64,000 bases of DNA from Mesorhizobium loti (GCA_002356515.1 AP017605.1:868001-932000); one strand, 5' to 3'. Shown: positions 47,507 to 55,566, counted from the first letter of the stretch. Made by a program: numbers and translations. The notes: generated from the sequence alone by a model not told the origin.

Positions 47507-48403
47507 CTACTGCGCGCCGCGCGCGACGCGTTCGATCTCCTCGCGCACCAGCCTTTCGACCAGCGTCGGCAGATTGTTATCCAGCCAGTCCTGCAGCATC
47601 GGCCGCAGCATCTCCTCGGCCATCTCGTCGAATGTCTTCTTGCTGCGGCTGGCGAAGGCATCCGACAGCTCGCCGAAGGCCGCTGCCACTTGGCGGCCCG
47701 TATGTTCGGACAGGATCGCCGGGCGCGCCGTGGGCGCTTCATTTGCCGCCGCACGTGCCTGAGCGGCGGCTGCCGACGCGTCGCTTGAAGAAGGCCGCTC
47801 GAACGCAGTCTCCACCGGCGGCTCCGCCATCGGTTCGCTCGTTGGCGCCTCGGGCTGGGGCGCCTCGGGCTGGGCGACCGGCCTGCGCACGCTCCTGTCC
47901 GGTATCGCTTTCGCCTGCTCTCCGACCGCCGCGATCTCGCGCCGCCAATCGGCAACGATGGTATCGCTTGTCGCGCTGGCCTGCGCCGCCTCAGCCTGTG
48001 GGACCCCAGCCTTCGGGACCATTGGCGCGTCGGTCCTGACGATAGGCACCGGTTCGGCGGCGATCCTGGCGCTGACCTCGGCAAGCGTCATCGACGGCTT
48101 GACCGGCACGGGATCGGCACGCGTCTGCGCTTCCATGCGCGCGATCACCGGCTCGGGCGAAGGCGCCTGGACTTCCGCGAGCGCGACCGGCTTTCTGACT
48201 TCGGGGGCGGCATGCAGCTCGGCACGAAACGCATCGACGTCTGCTGCCGGCGCCTCGCTCGGCGATGGCTCCAGATCCTGCCGCAACTCTTCGGCCTCGC
48301 CCGGCTGCTTGCGACCGTTGTCGCTGTCCTCGATGATCCTCCTGATGGAAGCCAGTATCTCTTCCATGGAAGGTTCGCGCTGTGCGCTGCTTGCCGTGGC
48401 CAT
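47507..48403 (-). CDS. popZ: Polar organizing protein PopZ-like (DUF2497)
   Basis: A 298-residue protein with the PopZ signature at both ends. The N-terminal EPSMEEILASIRRIIEDSD (residues ~8-26) is the short conserved helix, and the C-terminal FDEMAEEMLRPMLQDWLDNN then LPTLVERLVREEIERVARG is the oligomerisation region. The 200-residue middle is Pro/Ala/Glu-rich and disordered. PopZ forms the polar hub that anchors the chromosome and cell-cycle factors. The start ATG is at 48403; the frame is open upstream but has no homology. Context (valS, tolC) matches Agrobacterium. Confidence 0.9.
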   Translation of the reverse strand: MATASSAQREPSMEEILASIRRIIEDSDNGRKQPGEAEELRQDLEPSPSEAPAADVDAFRAELHAAPEVRKPVALAEVQAPSPEPVIARMEAQTRADPVPVKPSMTLAEVSARIAAEPVPIVRTDAPMVPKAGVPQAEAAQASATSDTIVADWRREIAAVGEQAKAIPDRSVRRPVAQPEAPQPEAPTSEPMAEPPVETAFERPSSSDASAAAAQARAAANEAPTARPAILSEHTGRQVAAAFGELSDAFASRSKKTFDEMAEEMLRPMLQDWLDNNLPTLVERLVREEIERVARGAQ

Positions 48404-48535
48404 CGTCACATCCGCCGCCCTTGTGACCCCTGTGGGTTTCCGCTCCGGCACAAGCCGGATTCGAATCATGGCGACAGCGTAACCGACGGATCGCCGCACG
48501 AGAATCCCCAATCTGGGGACATGTGGGATTTCAAC

Positions 48536-48660
48536 AGATTAGAGCAATTCCAGGAAAAGTGTGAAACGGCTTTCCCGGGAAAAGCGCACAGCGCTTTCCC
48601 TTGGGAATTGCGTCAATACAAAGAGATTAGAGCAGGAAATCGAAGCAGGACCATTTCTCA
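48536..48660. repeat. Rhizobial intergenic repeat upstream of popZ
   Basis: GAGCAATTCC...GGAAAAG elements with palindromic arms AGAGCAATTCC and GGAATTGC, like the interspersed repeats of rhizobia and related to the one at 18461. It lies between popZ and tolC, where no gene is seen. Confidence 0.5.
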
Positions 48661-48694
48661 ACGAAGGTCCCGCTCCACAAGTCGCTGTCGGCGC

Positions 48695-50095
48695 CTAGCG
48701 GCCGTCCGGCGTGCGCACGCCGATCCACTTGTCCTTGACGGCGTTATAGTGCTCTTCGGGCTTGTACTTGGTCACCGCCAGGCCCAGCCGGTCGACCGAC
48801 AGGCGACCCACCGCCGACAGGATGGCATAGCTCGCCACGACCACATCGTGTTCGGAATTGGCCTGGTTGATCTTGGCTGTGATGACGGTGGCCTGCGCGT
48901 TGAGCACGTCGAGCGTGGTGCGCTGGCCGACATTGCGCTCTTCGATAACGCCGTTCAGTGCCAGTTGCGCGGCGTCGATCACCTGCTTGTTGGCCGAGAC
49001 GCTCTGCTGCGCGGCGGTGTATTGCGACCATGCGGTGGCAACGGCCTGGCGCACCTGATCACGGCTGACATCGACCTGGATGCGGGCCTCGCCCAACGAT
49101 TCCTTGTTCTGCCGCACGAGCGCCGAGGTTCGGCCGCCGGAATAGATCGGAACGGTCAGCGTGGCGCCGATGTTGGCCGAGGTCGAATTGCCGTTGGTAC
49201 CCGTCGAGTTGGGGATGGCATCGCGGTAGTTTTCCGAAATGCCGGCGGACGCCGACAGCTGCGGCAACAGCGCGCCCTCAGACGATTTCACAGAGAACGC
49301 GGCCGCGTCGACGAGATGCTGGGTGGAGAGAATGGCCGGATGTTCGGCCGAACCAATGGCAATCGCCGCCTCGAGGCTCGACGGCAACAGCTTCGCCAGT
49401 GGCGCAGCCGGCTTGAGCTTGCCCGGCTCGTCGCCAACGACCTGGTGATAGGTTGCAGCGCTGGCCAATGCCTGAGCGCGGGCGGCGCTGAGCGATGCGA
49501 CCGCCGAGGCGCGCGACGCATCGGCCTGCGCAACGTCGGTGCGCGTGCCCTCACCAACCTCGAAACGCGAGCGCGCGGCGCGCGCCTGCTCGGTCAGGAA
49601 CTGCAGGTTCTGTTCGGTCAGCACGGCAATCTGCCGGTCGCGGATCACGTCCATATAGGCGCTGGCCGCATTGAACAGCGTGTTCTCTTCGGTGTTGCGC
49701 AGGCTCTCCACCGACGCCTTAACCTGGGCTTCCGCGGCCGCCACATTGTTCCTGGTCTGAAAACCATCGAACAGGCTCTGATTGATGACGATGCCGTAAC
49801 TGCCACTCGTCAGCTTCGAGTTACCGCCGCCATTTGCTTGCCGCGTGTTTGTGTAGTCGATGTTGGCCGATCCCGTAATGGTCGGGCGCCAGCCAGACTT
49901 GGCAATGGCCACACCTTCGTCGGTGACGCGCACACCGGCGCGGGACGAATTGAGCGTGGAATTGTACTGATAGGCCTTGGCGAGCGCGCCGGTGATGGTC
50001 TCCGCCGAGGCGGTCAGGGGCGACAGCGCGGTCGCGGAAACGAGGATGGCGGCAAAAAGGGTCTTGGATACAGACGGCACGGGTATATCCCTCAT
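48695..50095 (-). CDS. tolC: TolC family outer-membrane efflux/secretion protein
   Basis: A 466-residue protein: signal peptide LFAAILVSATALSPLTASAE, then two repeats of the TolC coiled-coil/barrel fold, with LNSSRAGVRVTDEGVAIAKS and QNLQFLTEQARAARSRFEVG in the first and NAQATVITAKINQANSEHDV in the second. It is the outer duct of type I secretion and RND pumps. The start is taken at 50095 (MRDIPVPSV); four codons upstream is also possible. The Pcm-like gene precedes it. Confidence 0.92.
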   Translation of the reverse strand: MRDIPVPSVSKTLFAAILVSATALSPLTASAETITGALAKAYQYNSTLNSSRAGVRVTDEGVAIAKSGWRPTITGSANIDYTNTRQANGGGNSKLTSGSYGIVINQSLFDGFQTRNNVAAAEAQVKASVESLRNTEENTLFNAASAYMDVIRDRQIAVLTEQNLQFLTEQARAARSRFEVGEGTRTDVAQADASRASAVASLSAARAQALASAATYHQVVGDEPGKLKPAAPLAKLLPSSLEAAIAIGSAEHPAILSTQHLVDAAAFSVKSSEGALLPQLSASAGISENYRDAIPNSTGTNGNSTSANIGATLTVPIYSGGRTSALVRQNKESLGEARIQVDVSRDQVRQAVATAWSQYTAAQQSVSANKQVIDAAQLALNGVIEERNVGQRTTLDVLNAQATVITAKINQANSEHDVVVASYAILSAVGRLSVDRLGLAVTKYKPEEHYNAVKDKWIGVRTPDGR

Positions 50096-50264
50096 TCGTT
50101 TTTCCATGGGAACCGCGCCGCGCCGGCTTCTCGTTAAAGGAGCCGGAGTGGCGTGTCTTTATGTTCCCTGTCGCTCGGTCCCAAAGTGCCCCCAGTCTGA
50201 GATCAGCAACGATTGTTCAAGTCCAAGCGACCATGACAAAGCCTTTGCTGCAAGCACAAATCAT

Positions 50265-50933
50265 TCAGAATTCAAAGGCATGCTCACGTTCGAAGCCGGG
50301 TAGTGGCTTAATTGCCGCATTAAATGCCCGTCTCCCGGTTACAACCCCCCCAGCCTTAAAAAAAAGTCGCGCCACGCCGGAATTGCCCTGCCCTTCGACC
50401 GCCACGAGTCGGCCGCCTTCGGCGAGCTGATCGAGCAGCGGCGCCGGCACGTTCTCGACACTGCCGCCGACGAAGATGACGTCATAGGGGGCCTTGGCCG
50501 CATGACCTTGCGCCAGTGCGCCCTGGACCACGGTCACATTGCCGCAGCCAAGGCCGGAAAGGGTCGACGCCGCGGTTTGCGCCAGGGCCGAATCGCTTTC
50601 GAGCGCCACGACCGATCTCGCCAGCCGCGACAATATGGCCGAGGCATAGCCGCTGCCGCAGCCGACATCGAGTGCTGAATCGGTTGGGCTGATCTCAGCC
50701 AGCTGCATCAGCTTGGCCAATGGCGATGCTTCCATGAGATAACGCGCGCCATGGGTGCCGTCGGCAATGCGTACGTCTGCGTCGATATAGGCAAGATCGC
50801 GCTGACGGTCGCCGACGAAAACCTCGCGCGGCACGGAAAGCAAGGCCTCCAGCAGCGGGGCGCTGGTCACATCGGTGGTGCGAACCTGACCATCGACCAT
50901 CTTGATGCGAAGCTCGGAGAAATCAGCGCTCAT
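50265..50933 (-). CDS. Pcm-like methyltransferase
   Basis: A 222-residue protein of the isoaspartate methyltransferase superfamily. The SAM motif SALDVGCGSGYASAILSRLA (residues ~80-100) is intact and DVIFVGGSVENVP is typical. The region before it has RYLMEASPLAKLMQL where Pcm has QxxSQP, so enzymatic repair is uncertain. It lies just upstream of tolC in an order conserved in rhizobia, which may reflect a role linked to the outer membrane duct; that link is inference. Confidence 0.8.
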   Translation of the reverse strand: MSADFSELRIKMVDGQVRTTDVTSAPLLEALLSVPREVFVGDRQRDLAYIDADVRIADGTHGARYLMEASPLAKLMQLAEISPTDSALDVGCGSGYASAILSRLARSVVALESDSALAQTAASTLSGLGCGNVTVVQGALAQGHAAKAPYDVIFVGGSVENVPAPLLDQLAEGGRLVAVEGQGNSGVARLFFKAGGVVTGRRAFNAAIKPLPGFEREHAFEF

Positions 50934-51024
50934 GTCCCAACCAATCTGCCTGCCGCGCCAGAACCGCGGCTCATTTCGACTGGAACTTCAGGCTCCGGCG
51001 CTTGCGCGCGGGAGCCTGGGGCAT

Positions 51025-51098
51025 TGGAGGCCTCGCCCGGAATCGAACCGGGGTGCAAGGATTTGCAGTCCTCTGCGTAACCACTCCGCCACGAGGCC
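51025..51098 (-). tRNA. tRNA-Cys (anticodon GCA)
   Basis: A 74-base cloverleaf on the minus strand: acceptor GGCCTCG/CGAGGCC, anticodon stem GAGGA/TCCTT around loop CTGCAAA with anticodon GCA (plus-strand complement at 51064-51066), T-arm CCCGGTTCGATTCCGGG, discriminator T and encoded CCA (51025-51027). Confidence 0.97.
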
Positions 51099-51322
51099 TC
51101 GTTGCTCCCGGCGTTCCACCCGGTTCCAATAGGTTGCGGCGAAAATGGCGTCAAGCGGCCACCACGCATTCCACGCGGTTTCCTCTGCAAGAATCCAACC
51201 CTCCACATCGAGCGTCGCAGCCATATTGGCCACAACACATATTAGCAGAGCGTTAAGTATAGCAGGACACCATAAGAAACTCCACGCCCCGGCAACCGTT
51301 GAGAAACGTGGAGGAGTGCGCC

Positions 51323-51550
51323 ATGCGGCCGGCAGGCACAAGCAATGGAACGAACGCGTGGGAAGGCTTGTCGCGATCGGGATGCGAGGCGCTGCTGCGC
51401 CATGCCATCGACTGTCTGGCGATAGACGGTACCGCCAGGCTTTCGCCGCGCGACCGTGCGCGCCTTGCCTCGGCTGCCGCCGTTCTCAAGGAAATCCGCG
51501 AGGATCTGGAGAGAAGTGCGGGCCGAAAAGCGGATACGCAAAAATCCTAA
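51323..51550 (+). CDS. Hypothetical protein
   Basis: A 75-residue protein with a good ribosome-binding site (GGAGGAG at 51310-51316) before ATG 51323. It has one Cys pair (SGCEALLRHAIDCLAIDG) and a helical C-terminal half (RLASAAAVLKEIREDLERSA). No family recognised. Confidence 0.55.
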   Translation: MRPAGTSNGTNAWEGLSRSGCEALLRHAIDCLAIDGTARLSPRDRARLASAAAVLKEIREDLERSAGRKADTQKS

Positions 51551-51616
51551 ACCCGAACAAGGGCATAACGGAACGGAAGGACGGCGCGGTCAGCGATCCG
51601 GCTTGGCGCCTGTCAC

Positions 51617-51883
51617 TCAATTTGGTCGCCGCCGCCGCTCCCACCAAACAACGAAGCGGCGCCGGTGGCGCCGCACCATGGCGAATTCATAGGAAAGCAC
51701 CAGCAATCCGATCGGAACCATCCAGAAGCCGAGAATCGGCAGGAAGCCGAGAATGCCGCCGATGGTCAAAAGAATGCCGATAGTGATTCTGAGGCCGCGC
51801 GATTGCGGCATCGTGAACTCGCGCCCGAAAATCGAGAGCTTTCGTGCCGGTACCCGGTTTTCGTCTGCTGCCGTCATCGCCAA
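51617..51883 (-). CDS. Small two-helix membrane protein (PGPGW-like)
   Basis: An 88-residue protein with two membrane helices: GLRITIGILLTIGGILGFLP and ILGFWMVPIGLLVLSYEF, separated by a tight FLPILGFW turn, and a very basic tail (RRHRRRF, WERRRR). The GxxGFLPxxGFWMxPxG pattern resembles the small PGPGW membrane family. Function unknown. Its promoter side faces tRNA-Asn. Confidence 0.7.
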   Translation of the reverse strand: MAMTAADENRVPARKLSIFGREFTMPQSRGLRITIGILLTIGGILGFLPILGFWMVPIGLLVLSYEFAMVRRHRRRFVVWWERRRRPN

Positions 51884-52054
51884 TGGCTGCCTGTATGATC
51901 GCTTGTCTCGTGGCTCGAAAATGCCTGTTTATGAAAGCCGCGACCGCCATTTCGGTTCCGCGCCCGTCGCCAAGACGGCTAATATGTGAACGGAGCCGAC
52001 CGATTGCGAGAAACGCCTGAGCGAAAAAGTCTCGGAAAAAAGCGAAATGCTTCT

Positions 52055-52083
52055 TTGCAAAGCCGAAAGGTGTTTGCTATAGG
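52055..52083 (+). promoter_or_regulatory. Promoter of tRNA-Asn
   Basis: Sigma70-type: -35 TTGCAA (52055-52060), 17-base spacer, -10 TATAGG (52078-52083). The tRNA starts 28 bases further on, a normal leader length. Confidence 0.65.
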
Positions 52084-52111
52084 CTGCGCCACTTGCTCAA
52101 AGAGCCTCCGT

Positions 52112-52186
52112 TCCCCGGTAGCTCAGTGGTAGAGCAACCGGCTGTTAACCGGTTGGTCGCTGGTTCGAATCCGGCCCGGGGAGCCA
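52112..52186 (+). tRNA. tRNA-Asn (anticodon GTT)
   Basis: A 75-base cloverleaf: acceptor TCCCCGG/CCGGGGA, anticodon stem CCGGC/TGGTT-type around CTGTTAA with anticodon GTT, T-arm with GGTTCGAATCC, discriminator G and encoded CCA ending at 52186. The phage-like element begins immediately after it, so the 3' end is a candidate attachment site. Confidence 0.96.
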
Positions 52187-52361
52187 ACAATCTCAAAGAC
52201 TTAGCGAACATTAGAGGTCTCGGGGAATTGGTCCGAACCACTTCGGGGCAACGTCTGGGGCAACATTCGGATGATTCCAGATTGCGATGAGCTGCGTTTG
52301 ACCACGAGACGGCGAATAAGCTAACGATGCGCACGGTTGGCGCGCTGCTTAGGAGAGGCCG
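52187..52361. other. Candidate attachment-site flank of the integrated element
   Basis: No gene is visible. A repeat-like stretch CTTCGGGGCAACGTCTGGGG (from about 52244) resembles, in inverse orientation, TTGCCCGAGCGTTGCCCGAA at about 63593-63612 near the terminase genes. Integration 3' of tRNA genes is a common phage habit. The second attachment copy would lie beyond the window. Confidence 0.4.
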
Positions 52362-52679
52362 ATGGACGAATCGCCGGACCCTACCCCTTTCCCCCCACCA
52401 ATTATCACCCAAGAAGCCCAAGAACGCTGGGCGTCACTGCCGGGCGATCGTCACTTGCAGATCGCTTTGAAGCGTGAGGACCTCGACCATCTGTTCCTAT
52501 CTATAAGAGAATGCATCATCGGCCAGGGAGACTTGGCAAACACGGTGCAGGCGCTCTCCCATGGCAATACGGAAGCTGCTCAGAAATTCTTCGATGCCGC
52601 ACAGTTGCATCAGCGAAACGCTATCGAACAGATCGACAGATTGGTACTGCACGCGATGACGACAGCGACCCCGGTGTAA
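52362..52679 (+). CDS. Hypothetical phage-region protein
   Basis: A 105-residue soluble protein (MDESPDPTPFPPPIITQEAQ) with a ribosome-binding site GGAGAGG before 52362. No domain recognised. It is followed two bases later by the next gene, so the pair is co-translated. Confidence 0.55.
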   Translation: MDESPDPTPFPPPIITQEAQERWASLPGDRHLQIALKREDLDHLFLSIRECIIGQGDLANTVQALSHGNTEAAQKFFDAAQLHQRNAIEQIDRLVLHAMTTATPV

Positions 52680-52681
52680 AG

Positions 52682-53035
52682 ATGGCTGAGCAATATCCAA
52701 AACTCGCCCATTCGAATGAAAATCACACGCTGGGTGGCCAAGGGTTTAAATCCGGCGGCGGCGGCGGTACATATGATGAAATGGAAGCGCGCGTAAAAGC
52801 AGTTGAACAAGCCATGGTCGACATCAAGGTCACGCTAGGGCGGCTTGATGAACGTACCGCTGCACTTGCGACCAAGGAAGATGTCTCGAAGGTTGGAACC
52901 GAGGTCGGAAAGCTTCAAGGCGAGATGAAGGGGACTCTTGGCTTCTGGCAATTTCTAATGGTGGTTGGAGCGTTGCTGGCTATAGTCCTGCGCTGGCCGG
53001 AACTATTTCGCATGGTCGGCATCCCAACGCCCTAA
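52682..53035 (+). CDS. Small membrane-anchored coiled-coil phage-region protein
   Basis: A 117-residue protein: a Gly-rich N-terminal segment, a predicted coiled coil (EMEARVKAVEQAMVDIKVTL to LATKEDVSKVGTEVGKLQG), then one membrane helix (FWQFLMVVGALLAIVLRW) and a short tail. The layout resembles phage proteins that sit in the inner membrane, such as lysis accessory or superinfection exclusion proteins, but no family is assigned. The start at 52682 is two bases after the previous stop. Confidence 0.6.
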   Translation: MAEQYPKLAHSNENHTLGGQGFKSGGGGGTYDEMEARVKAVEQAMVDIKVTLGRLDERTAALATKEDVSKVGTEVGKLQGEMKGTLGFWQFLMVVGALLAIVLRWPELFRMVGIPTP

Positions 53036-53037
53036 AG

Positions 53038-53070
53038 AAAAAGCCCGCCACCATGCGGCAGCGGGCCGTC
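53038..53070 (-). terminator. Terminator of the 53091 gene
   Basis: Stem GCCCGC ... GCGGGC (53043-53066) followed on the minus strand by TTTTTC. Confidence 0.65.
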
Positions 53071-53090
53071 CGGACAATTTGTCCACTCGG

Positions 53091-53342
53091 TCAGTGAGAG
53101 GCGGCCTTGCGTCGTTCGTCCAGCACCACCTGATGGCAAGCCGCCGCTGTCTCCACCATCCGCACTCCCATGTCGCGGGCGATCGTCGCCAGCGCGCAAA
53201 GCCTGTCAGCCGAAGTGATTCGCGTGCCATCCGGCCGAACGAATTCCTGATCGTTGGCTTCCTCACAAAGGACTTCCAACAAATGGGCTAGAAGTCCGAT
53301 ATCGCCTTCGAGATCGTTGAGATTGTCAGAAGGGCCGTTCAT
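53091..53342 (-). CDS. Hypothetical phage-region protein
   Basis: An 83-residue protein (MNGPSDNLNDLEGDIGLLAH) with mainly helical sequence. Its start overlaps the stop of the upstream gene by four bases (ATGA), so the pair is co-translated from the promoter near 53935. Function unknown. Confidence 0.6.
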   Translation of the reverse strand: MNGPSDNLNDLEGDIGLLAHLLEVLCEEANDQEFVRPDGTRITSADRLCALATIARDMGVRMVETAAACHQVVLDERRKAASH

Positions 53343-53872
53343 AGCGTCACCAGAGTTTCTTGGGACTTGAGGTCGTCGTCCCACATCACGGTTTCGCCAT
53401 CTTCCAACGGTTCCGGCTCGTCCCCTGCGTCCTGCTCACCGTCAAAGAAACATACATCGCGCGCCGTGCCGAAGTCAGCCAACGCCAGATGCTGGTCGGT
53501 CGCTGCGGACCAGCCTAGAGACGGCTCATGCTCGTCGCCGCTTTCCTCCAGGTCGGAGTCGTCCATTTCGCAATCATCGTTCAGCCCGCCAGCTTGCGGA
53601 CCGCGATCCGTCCAACCGATTGATGGCTCGTCGTCGGCCGTCTCTTCCAGATCGCAATCGGCTTCCATGAGATCCAGTGCGGTAATCAGGCTCATAGCGC
53701 GGTCCAGGAGGTCATTGGCGCGCTTCTCGACAGACTGGCGCCATTCGCGCGGGTTCATTCCCCTGGGCATCCCGTAGGGCTGTAGGACGCGGCCGGTAAA
53801 TCTCCCGATGATTTTCATTTCCTCGGCACCGGGCATAGCTTCGCCGGCCGCCGGAACATGGGTGTTCGGCAT
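53339..53872 (-). CDS. Acidic hypothetical protein with an internal repeat
   Basis: A 177-residue protein. A basic N-terminal third (RFTGRVLQPYGMPRGMNPRE) precedes a very acidic rest that repeats a unit: DCDLEETADDEPSIGW and DSDLEESGDEHEPSLGW, both near residues 72-120. No family assigned. It is the first gene of a minus-strand pair, divergent from an XRE regulator, so the two probably regulate each other. The acidic repeat could mimic DNA or bind basic partners; that is speculation. Confidence 0.6.
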   Translation of the reverse strand: MPNTHVPAAGEAMPGAEEMKIIGRFTGRVLQPYGMPRGMNPREWRQSVEKRANDLLDRAMSLITALDLMEADCDLEETADDEPSIGWTDRGPQAGGLNDDCEMDDSDLEESGDEHEPSLGWSAATDQHLALADFGTARDVCFFDGEQDAGDEPEPLEDGETVMWDDDLKSQETLVTL

Positions 53873-53887
53873 TGCGAGAACTCCAAG

Positions 53888-53938
53888 TTGTGAAAACGTT
53901 ACACTAATGATATAAAGCTACACCACAAGCGTAGTCAA
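53888..53938. promoter_or_regulatory. Overlapping divergent promoters in the XRE switch region
   Basis: Plus strand: -35 TTGTGA (53888-53893), 17 bases, -10 TATAAA (53911-53916), leading to the XRE gene at 53965. Minus strand: -35 TTGACT (53938-53933), 18 bases, -10 TATATC (53914-53909), leading to the gene ending at 53339. The two -10 boxes overlap. TGATATAA also recurs at 53945-53952, a possible repressor half-site. Confidence 0.55.
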
Positions 53939-53964
53939 CATTTTTGATATAAGGTTGCATCAAA

Positions 53965-54201
53965 TTGTCAGTGTCGCCCGCACAATGCCGAGCAGCCCGT
54001 GCTCTGATCGGCTGGTCGCAAGATCAACTCGCCGCTGCCTCGAAGGTGGCCAAGGCGACCATCGCAAATTTTGAGGCCGGCAAGCGCGCCCCATATGATC
54101 GGACGCTTGATGACATTCGGGTTTCGCTCGAAGCGGCAGGCGTCGAGTTTATTCCACGAAACGGCGGTGGCGTCGGAGTAAGGCTGGCAAAGCCGGATTA
54201 G
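53965..54201 (+). CDS. XRE-family helix-turn-helix regulator 1
   Basis: A 78-residue single HTH protein: CRAARALIGWSQDQLAAASK then VAKATIANFEAGKRAPYDRT, with a C-terminal tail AGVEFIPRNGGGVGVRLAKP. The start is TTG (53965) or GTG (53971). It is divergent from an acidic-protein gene and likely represses or activates the shared region. A paralogue lies at 56662. Confidence 0.8.
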   Translation: MSVSPAQCRAARALIGWSQDQLAAASKVAKATIANFEAGKRAPYDRTLDDIRVSLEAAGVEFIPRNGGGVGVRLAKPD

Positions 54202-54222
54202 CAGCCTTGGGAGGGGCTTCAA

Positions 54223-54681
54223 ATGGCACTTGTAACATGTGGAGAATGCGGTCGCGAAGTCTCAGACAAAGCGCCGAATTGTATAGGCTGCGGCGCTCCG
54301 ATCGAAGCGGCCGGCAATAAAGTAGTGCAACCGACAAAGGCTCAGTTTCAGCCTGACGGTACATTTATCGGCACTAAGGCGCTTCTTGTGAAGCTCGCAG
54401 CCAAGGCAGTGCTTCAGATCGGATGGAGGCTCGACAACGCGGACGAACAGGCTGGCCTCGTCGCCTTTACCACTGGCGTAACTTGGGGATCTTGGAGCGG
54501 AGTATCAGGAACCGTTTACATCGAGGATTTGGGCAGCAACCGTTTCCGCCCTGTCGGGTCGGCAAAGCAGAATGTGCGCGGTGGCGCCATGTTGTCCCTA
54601 AATCTGTTCAATGAGGCAGAGAGCAAGATAGAGCGGATCATTGAAGCGATGCGCTCTCTGGCCAATGACGAATGGAATTAG
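54223..54681 (+). CDS. Zinc-ribbon protein of unknown function
   Basis: A 152-residue protein with an N-terminal zinc ribbon (VTCGECGREVSDKAPNCIGC, two CxxC pairs) and a C-terminal beta-rich domain (GTVYIEDLGSNRFRPVGS). ATG at 54223 follows GGGAGGGG. No family recognised beyond the ribbon. Confidence 0.6.
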   Translation: MALVTCGECGREVSDKAPNCIGCGAPIEAAGNKVVQPTKAQFQPDGTFIGTKALLVKLAAKAVLQIGWRLDNADEQAGLVAFTTGVTWGSWSGVSGTVYIEDLGSNRFRPVGSAKQNVRGGAMLSLNLFNEAESKIERIIEAMRSLANDEWN

Positions 54682-54731
54682 GCGAACGCCACCTCTGATT
54701 TAATGACGTTGGAGAAAGGGAGGGAAACAAA

Positions 54732-54956
54732 ATGGCAGCAAAATATAGCGTCACTACCACTAAACTGAATGGCGACGGCATTCATGGCGCGTGGCTATTT
54801 ATAGGATCGCCGATTGTGCAAATGGCCGCCTGGCTTTGGTATAGTCACCAACCAATTTTTTGGGCATTGGCGCTGATTGCATTGACCGGCATCACGTTTC
54901 TGTGCGGCTTCGTGCTGCTACTGATCGGGCGCGACTATTATACGTTGGTCGACTAA
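54732..54956 (+). CDS. Small two-helix membrane protein
   Basis: A 74-residue protein with two membrane segments, GSPIVQMAAWLWYSHQPIFW and ALALIALTGITFLCGFVLLL, and a short acidic tail. ATG follows GAAAGGGAGGG. No family recognised. Confidence 0.55.
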   Translation: MAAKYSVTTTKLNGDGIHGAWLFIGSPIVQMAAWLWYSHQPIFWALALIALTGITFLCGFVLLLIGRDYYTLVD

Positions 54957-55247
54957 AACCCGCCTATGCAAAGCTTCTCGCAAGCCGCACTTCAATTAGC
55001 ACACGCTAAATTAGGTCCGGAGAATTTTAACGGTTCGTTGACCGCGCTGTCCTAATTTGGAACAGCGCGGTCAAATCCCAAACCCGGGCTGCGCGGGCGG
55101 CTCCGGCATTCCAAGCACCCCCGCCCAGTGTCGGAGCCGCTACCACACCCATTCAAATATCAGAAATGGTTGAATTAAATGTTACCCACTGTGCTTTCCA
55201 ATGCGCTTTCCTAGTCGTTAGACTTTGATGGAACAGGGGATTCACAG
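54957..55247. other. Intergenic region of the element, one strong hairpin
   Basis: No gene seen. It contains the long hairpin listed at 55038 and AT-rich sequence around 55150-55230 that may hold the promoter of the small frame at 55248. Confidence 0.4.
55038..55074. terminator. Strong hairpin, probable terminator
   Basis: Perfect 13-bp stem TTGACCGCGCTGT/ACAGCGCGGTCAA around an 11-base loop. It lies about 80 bases after the gene ending at 54956 and lacks a clear T-run, so termination is likely but not certain. Confidence 0.5.
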
Positions 55248-55418
55248 ATGCGGGGTGTCGACCTAGAACTCGTTATCGGGTTCGCATCTGCAGTGGTGGT
55301 TCTGTTTGTCGTCCTGCTGCTCACGCACGCAGCCCGAGACCTTCAAAGCTCGCCAATCTATCACAGGATATGTCGCCGACTGCGGCGCGCCTTTAGCGCT
55401 TCTTCGGCTTCGGCCTGA
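55248..55418 (+). CDS. Possible small membrane protein
   Basis: A 56-residue frame with one membrane helix (LVIGFASAVVVLFVVLLLTH) and a basic tail (RRLRRAFSAS). ATG at 55248 has AGGGG upstream. Its end overlaps the opposing gene at 55393. Candidate only. Confidence 0.35.
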   Translation: MRGVDLELVIGFASAVVVLFVVLLLTHAARDLQSSPIYHRICRRLRRAFSASSASA

Positions 55419-55566
55419 TCTCCTCGACGCGCGTCTTCGCGCCATCCTGAGACATCGCCTGCTCCAGCGCCAGGGCTTCGCCTTCATCCTTTGTGGTCAG
55501 GATCGTGCGCCAGTTTGGCTTGTCGAAGACGCTGACGATGTAGGTTGTGTCAGACTTATCGGCCAT
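55393..55566 (-). CDS. Hypothetical small protein
   Basis: A 57-residue charged protein (MADKSDTTYIVSVFDKPNWR) with an even Lys/Glu-rich helix (EGEALALEQAMSQDGAKTRV) and a basic C-terminus (RPKPKKR). Start M at 55566 with a GGGAATATCT leader; an upstream in-frame ATG at 55575 also exists. Its promoter side holds the hairpin at 55592. Confidence 0.5.
   Translation of the reverse strand: MADKSDTTYIVSVFDKPNWRTILTTKDEGEALALEQAMSQDGAKTRVEEIRPKPKKR

Noticed and set aside
48212..50137. Plus-strand frame of 641 codons antisense to popZ/tolC
   Set aside because: Spans two genes on the other strand and a repeat; no coding features.
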